From: JAJTYI01 sp964420145 | Lineage (GTDB): Bacteria > Patescibacteriota > Dojkabacteria > B142 > OLB20 | NCBI GenBank assembly: GCA_964420145.1 | Contig: CAYQRB010000034.1 | Span: forward strand, 1-8,808 | DNA: 8,808 bases | Direction of reading: 5' to 3' | Shown: positions 5,500 to 8,808 of the stretch, in pieces | How positions within the stretch are numbered: the stretch's first letter is position 1 | Layout of the letters: every line of letters begins with the position of its first letter | The notes under the pieces: generated by a model | The model's input: the letters and a program-made list of their open reading frames with translations, nothing else | What the model was told of the DNA's origin: nothing | Database searches by the model: none | Translations under genes and position numbers: made by a program

Positions 5500-7443
5500 T
5501 TAAATATCTACAGTAGCTTCTCTGCTATGAGTTTGAATAAATTTTTTCCTTGGTGCAACTTCAGATCCCATAAGAATATCAAAAATTCTATCTGCTTCTT
5601 CCATATCTTCTATTGTGATTTGTTTAAGTGTTCTAGTTTCAGGATTCATAGTAGTTTCCCATAGCTGTTCGGGGTTCATTTCTCCCAGACCTTTGAATCT
5701 CTGTATACTTTTTGGAGATTTATTTTTGGACCCTAGTTCTTGAATTAGTTCCTCAAGCTTTGTATCATTTGCAACCCAATAATGCTCGTCTTTGTTAATC
5801 TCTACTTTAAACAAAGGTGGCTGTGCTACAAATAGAAAACCTTTTTCTACAATCGGTTTTAAGTGTCGGAAAAATAAAGTAAGAACTAGCGTAGTAATAT
5901 GTTCACCATCAACATCAGCATCATTCATAAGAATAACCTTATGGTATCTAAGTTTGGTCATATTCATTGTTTCCGATATCCCTGTACCTAATGCAATTAC
6001 TAAATCTTTAATTTCTTTATTACTCATAATTTTATCCAGACGATATTTTTCCGTATTTAATGGTTTGCCTCTCAATGGAAAGATGGCCTGAGTGTTTCTA
6101 TCCCGTGCTTGTTTTGCGGATCCTCCAGCTGAGTCTCCCTCTACAATAAATATTTCTGAAATGATCGGGTCTTTTGATGAACAATCAGCTAGTTTGCCGG
6201 GCAAACTCCCTCCGTCAAGTGCTCCTTTTCTAATAACTGCGTCCCTAGCTGCCTTAGCGGCTTTTCTTGCTTTGTTGGTGAGTATTGCTCTTGAGACGAT
6301 ATTTTTGGCATCTTGGGGATTCTCTTCTAGGAATATCTTAAGTGATTCTTCTACAACTTTACGAACTACCTGGGTTACTTCTGGATTATTTAGTTTAATT
6401 TTGGTTTGTCCCTCAAATTGTGGGTCGTGAATTTTTACAGAAACGATTGCTGTGAGACCCTCTCTAGTATCATCTCCAGATAATTTTATATCTTTTTCTT
6501 TTTCGGTAGCAATAGTTGAGAAATAATCATTAAGGCTTTTGGTTAGTGCGATTCTAAATCCAGATAGATGTGTTCCTCCTTCCGGGTTGTGGACATTGTT
6601 TGCAAATGCTAAAACTCTTTCTTGTAGATCTGGGGTATATTGTAGTGCGACCTCGACATCTACGCTGTCCTCTTCTTTGTGTACATAAAAGATTTTTCGG
6701 TTAATAGGTTTGTAGGAAGAGTTTATTTGTTTTATATATGACTTCATCCCGTTTTCAAAATAGAAACTAAAGTGCCTAGGAATTGTACTGTCGTTTTCTC
6801 TTTTATCGTCTGGTCGATTATCTATGACAACAATTTTCACACCGGCAGTAAGATAGGCTTGTTGTCTAAATCGGGTATGCAACCTTTTTAGGTTAAATTC
6901 TGTTGTTGTAAAAATTGTATCATCAGGAAGGAAAGTAACTTTCGTTCCTGTTTTATCTGTTTTGCCAATAACCTCAACACTCTTGAGTGGTTTACCATAT
7001 TTGTATTCTTGAATATAGTGTTTTCCGTCTTTAAATACTTCATTTTTCATTTGACTACTCACAGCATTTACAACAGAGAGGCCGACTCCGTGTAGTCCTG
7101 AGGATACTTTGTAAGATGATTCATCAAATTTACCTCCAGCATGAAGAGTTGTTGCTGCTATTTCTAATGCACTAATTCCCTTTTGGGGATGAATATCTAC
7201 TGGGATTCCCCTACCATTATCGTAAACTGATATTGAGCCATCTTTGTTTAGCATTATTTCTATTGTATTTGCGTATCCTGCAAGTGCTTCGTCAATAGAG
7301 TTGTCGACAATCTCATAGACTAAATGGTGAAGTCCTGTTATATCAGAATCTCCAATATACATAGCAGGTCTCTTTCGTACAGCCTCTAGACCTTCTAGCA
7401 CAGTTATAGATGAAGCATTGTATGAGTTGTTGGGCTTTGTCAT
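5500..7443 (-). CDS. gyrB: DNA gyrase subunit B
   Basis: ATPase and TOPRIM subunit of DNA gyrase, 647 residues, the short form without the long insertion of E. coli GyrB. The GHKL ATPase has E44 and N48 in YEIVDNSIDEA, D75 in DNGRGIPV, and the glycine-rich lid GLHGVG (116-121). The transducer holds the QTK loop at 346-348. The TOPRIM domain has E435 in VEGDSAGG, PLRGK at 456-460 and the acidic triad D508/D510/D512 in NDADVDG. The GyrB tail contains QRFKGLGEMNPEQLWETTM. The coumarin-contacting arginine of E. coli (R136) aligns with K138. gyrA follows after 9 nt and holB ends 41 nt upstream. An extended -10 element precedes the gene; no Shine-Dalgarno sequence is seen. The start gives the standard N-terminus before the ITVLEGLEAVRKRPAMYIG motif. 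ParE is unlikely given the gyrA partner. Confidence 0.98.
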   Translation of the reverse strand: MTKPNNSYNASSITVLEGLEAVRKRPAMYIGDSDITGLHHLVYEIVDNSIDEALAGYANTIEIMLNKDGSISVYDNGRGIPVDIHPQKGISALEIAATTLHAGGKFDESSYKVSSGLHGVGLSVVNAVSSQMKNEVFKDGKHYIQEYKYGKPLKSVEVIGKTDKTGTKVTFLPDDTIFTTTEFNLKRLHTRFRQQAYLTAGVKIVVIDNRPDDKRENDSTIPRHFSFYFENGMKSYIKQINSSYKPINRKIFYVHKEEDSVDVEVALQYTPDLQERVLAFANNVHNPEGGTHLSGFRIALTKSLNDYFSTIATEKEKDIKLSGDDTREGLTAIVSVKIHDPQFEGQTKIKLNNPEVTQVVRKVVEESLKIFLEENPQDAKNIVSRAILTNKARKAAKAARDAVIRKGALDGGSLPGKLADCSSKDPIISEIFIVEGDSAGGSAKQARDRNTQAIFPLRGKPLNTEKYRLDKIMSNKEIKDLVIALGTGISETMNMTKLRYHKVILMNDADVDGEHITTLVLTLFFRHLKPIVEKGFLFVAQPPLFKVEINKDEHYWVANDTKLEELIQELGSKNKSPKSIQRFKGLGEMNPEQLWETTMNPETRTLKQITIEDMEEADRIFDILMGSEVAPRKKFIQTHSREATVDI

Positions 7444-7466
7444 ATTAAAATAAACAGAAAGAAGTT

Positions 7467-7495
7467 ATTCTAGCATATTAAATACTATCTTTTCA
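7467..7495 (-). promoter_or_regulatory. Candidate gyrBA promoter with extended -10
   Basis: On the - strand TGCTAGAAT (7475-7467) is an extended -10 element (TGn plus TAGAAT). At 17-bp spacing the -35 position reads TGAAAA (7495-7490), weak, as is usual with an extended -10. Transcription would begin near 7460, leaving a leader of about 17 nt. The -35 part overlaps the last codons of holB, so read-through from holB is also possible. Confidence 0.5.
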
Positions 7496-8147
7496 TATTA
7501 ATCAGGAGATTTTCTAATGCTAACCTTTTGGAAGTGTTAGCAGTTATCATTATAGTCGTTTGTTCTACTAATGCAATATTATCTCTTATGGTTTTATTGT
7601 ATGGATCTTTTATTAGTTCCTGTTCTAAATAAATTAAGGAGTCTCTGAGTAGATCTTTGATGTTTTTGTTTAATAATATGTGATCTTTAATTTTTAAGAT
7701 TTCTTCAATTAAACTAAATTGCTCCGCTCTATTTAATTGTATGATATTTTTGTTATTGTAGGATTGTCTGTGCTTTAAATCTGCAATAAGTTCACAGCGT
7801 GATAGTACAGTTGGTAGGAGCATTTGTCTGTTTTCTAGGACGAGAGCAATATAGTGATTAGGGTTTGGCTCTTCTAGTTGTTTTAAGATAGAATTTTGTG
7901 CCTGAATAGTGAGTAAATTTGCGTTTTTGATTACTACTAGCTTGTTTTCTGAATTAAAAGGTTTTACTGAAAGCCATTTTTTAAGTTTTCTTGTAACATC
8001 TATACCAATTGAGGATTCCTCACTATTTTGATCAATAATTAAAAAATCAACAGAATTTTGAGAGATATTTAATTTATCTAATAAGTCAGAGATCTTTTCT
8101 TCAATAAAAGCCTCATCAGTGGAAATAATTAAAAATGATTTTGACAT
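7485..8147 (-). CDS. holB: DNA polymerase III delta' subunit-like, short form
   Basis: Clamp-loader subunit helping load the sliding clamp onto primed DNA. From ATG 8147 the protein has 220 residues, against 334 in E. coli. Family marks are IGIDVTRKLKKWLSVKP (47-63), the sensor-like KLVVIKNANLL (69-79), AQNSILKQLEEPNP (83-96), the SRC motif at 116-118 in LPTVLSRCE, and the collar-type ending SKRLALENLL (206-215). There is no P-loop and only one cysteine, so no zinc module; this fits a non-ATPase delta' rather than tau/gamma. An in-frame ATG at 8243 would add 32 hydrophobic residues with no family match, so 8147 is preferred; only a weak AGAG lies 9-12 nt before it. It precedes gyrB by 41 nt on the same strand and is divergent from the pilB-like gene. 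Confidence 0.85.
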   Translation of the reverse strand: MSKSFLIISTDEAFIEEKISDLLDKLNISQNSVDFLIIDQNSEESSIGIDVTRKLKKWLSVKPFNSENKLVVIKNANLLTIQAQNSILKQLEEPNPNHYIALVLENRQMLLPTVLSRCELIADLKHRQSYNNKNIIQLNRAEQFSLIEEILKIKDHILLNKNIKDLLRDSLIYLEQELIKDPYNKTIRDNIALVEQTTIMITANTSKRLALENLLINMKR

Positions 8148-8157
8148 TGGGTCTCTA

Positions 8158-8183
8158 AAAATAATAAATTTAGTTATTATTTT
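8158..8183. repeat. Perfect inverted repeat with 6-nt spacer (dif-like)
   Basis: AAAATAATAA (8158-8167) and TTATTATTTT (8174-8183) are perfect 10-bp arms around ATTTAG. The ATAA-N6-TTAT core is the geometry of XerCD dif sites. It lies 11 nt upstream of the holB start, in a divergent intergenic region, so an operator or a chance AT-rich palindrome is at least as likely. A possible holB -10, TATTAT (8166-8161 on the - strand), falls in the left arm. Confidence 0.5.
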
Positions 8184-8214
8184 GGTTAGTAAAATACAAA
8201 AATTAAAGGTAGAA

Positions 8215-8220
8215 TATAAT
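8215..8220 (+). promoter_or_regulatory. Candidate -10 box for the pilB-like gene
   Basis: Perfect TATAAT on the + strand, 49 nt before the ATG at 8270. The -35 position (8192-8197, AAATAC) is not recognisable. A second option is TTGATT (8231-8236) with TATTTG (8255-8260), which would give a nearly leaderless message. Confidence 0.35.
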
Positions 8221-8269
8221 GTTTTAACTATTGATTTTATCATTTATTGCTTTGTATTTGTAACTATTC

Positions 8270-8808
8270 ATGAACGATAAAACTGCCCAACAGACATCGG
8301 TACAATCTTCGGATAGCTTCAATCTTACCCAAGACGAACTGGTTACACAATTGATAGCTAAGGGTTTGATTACACAGGAAGTCTATGAAAGTACAAAAGT
8401 AAAAGCTTTAACTTCTGGTAGAAGTGTGGAGGATCTCTTTATTGAAGACAAACTTCTATCCTACAAAGACCTCTACCAAACTAAAAGTCAGATTTATAAT
8501 ATCCCCTATATCAATATTGCAGAAAGGAGAATTCCTGTAGATATTCTTAATATCTTTAGTAAAGATATTGCTAAAAGGAATCAAGCCATTGCTTTTGAGG
8601 AAACAGCTGAGTATGTAAAGGTAGCAATGGTGGATCCACTAGATCTGCAAAAAACGAGGTTCCTAACTACTATTATAGGAAAAAAGGTAGAACCATATTT
8701 TTCTGATCCTTCTTCAATCAGGATGGTTATTGATACGCGTTATGGTGCACAAATCGGTAGTGAGATTGATGAGGCTCTTGAAGATGTGGCTGATATTGTA
8801 GATGTTTC
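8270..8808 (+). CDS. pilB: PilB/GspE-family type IV pilus assembly ATPase, N-terminal part
   Basis: The first 179 codons of a gene that runs off the window. The visible part is the MshEN (T2SSE_N) domain found before the motor domain of PilB, MshE and GspE ATPases. Typical features are QLIAKGLITQEVYE (about 28-41), NIPYINIAERRIPVDILNIF (about 80-99), AIAFEETAEYVKVAMVDPLD (about 107-126) and a closing SSIRMVIDTRYG. In this family the N-domain links the cytoplasmic hexameric ATPase to the platform protein, and some members bind cyclic-di-GMP there; the short visible part does not establish binding. The Walker A and B motifs would lie beyond the window. ATG 8270 gives a full N-terminus; no Shine-Dalgarno sequence precedes it. 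It is divergent from holB. PilB rather than GspE is inferred from how common pili are in such genomes. Confidence 0.85.
   Translation, partial: MNDKTAQQTSVQSSDSFNLTQDELVTQLIAKGLITQEVYESTKVKALTSGRSVEDLFIEDKLLSYKDLYQTKSQIYNIPYINIAERRIPVDILNIFSKDIAKRNQAIAFEETAEYVKVAMVDPLDLQKTRFLTTIIGKKVEPYFSDPSSIRMVIDTRYGAQIGSEIDEALEDVADIVDV

Noticed and set aside
3920..6430. Open frames on the + strand at 3920-4585, 4616-4849, 5792-6091 and 6092-6430
   Set aside because: All lie antisense to the certain gyrA and gyrB genes, are Ser/Leu/Ile-rich as expected from reversed codons, and match no family.
8148..8243. Longer holB start at 8243
   Set aside because: The extra 32 residues are a hydrophobic run with no delta' similarity and would extend over the divergent intergenic region; MSKSFLIIST at 8147 is the natural start.
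1..8808. CRISPR arrays, tRNA or rRNA genes, insertion-sequence ends
   Set aside because: No regularly spaced repeats, no tRNA-like T-loop and acceptor pairing, no rRNA signature and no terminal inverted repeats with target duplications were found by reading.

Overview
This window looks like chromosomal DNA from an AT-rich bacterium. The genes are ordinary housekeeping genes with compact lengths and short gaps. A reduced DNA polymerase III delta' subunit, a short GreA-family protein, Xer-type recombinases ending in a shared HKEFHP motif, a type IV pilus ATPase and near-absence of Shine-Dalgarno sequences together suggest a member of the Candidate Phyla Radiation (Patescibacteria). That placement is inference; no rRNA gene or marker phylogeny is available here. 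The standard code is used: about 2,000 sense codons contain no in-frame TGA outside the frameshifted gene, so the UGA=Gly code of Gracilibacteria/Absconditabacteria does not apply.

Left region (1-2185, + strand): the 3' part of an intact tyrosine recombinase, then a small PD-(D/E)XK nuclease-like gene, then a second, closely related tyrosine recombinase. The second copy lacks its N-terminal domain start and is broken by a one-base shift in a run of seven A's. This is the accessory-looking part of the window. A strong bidirectional terminator (2219-2246) separates it from the convergent gene to its right.

Middle and right region (2286-8147, - strand): read in the direction of transcription, the order is holB-like delta' subunit, gyrB, gyrA, then a GreA/Gfh-family transcription factor. 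gyrB and gyrA are 9 nt apart and form an operon; holB lies 41 nt upstream and may be part of it. Between gyrA and greA is a 190-nt leader region with the layout of a transcription attenuator. It has a -10 box, a possible leaderless 16-codon leader ORF, and three segments that can fold either as an antiterminator or as a terminator whose U-tract ends just before the greA start codon. The greA product has four consecutive aspartates at the coiled-coil tip in place of the usual GreA signature.

Right edge (8270-8808, + strand): the N-terminal MshEN-type domain of a PilB/GspE-family pilus assembly ATPase, cut by the window end. It is divergent from holB. The 122-nt intergenic region holds a perfect 10+10 bp inverted repeat with a 6-nt spacer, superficially like a Xer dif site.

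The items most worth a second look are the greA attenuator with its leader ORF, the Asp-rich GreA tip, and the recombinase-nuclease-broken recombinase cluster.
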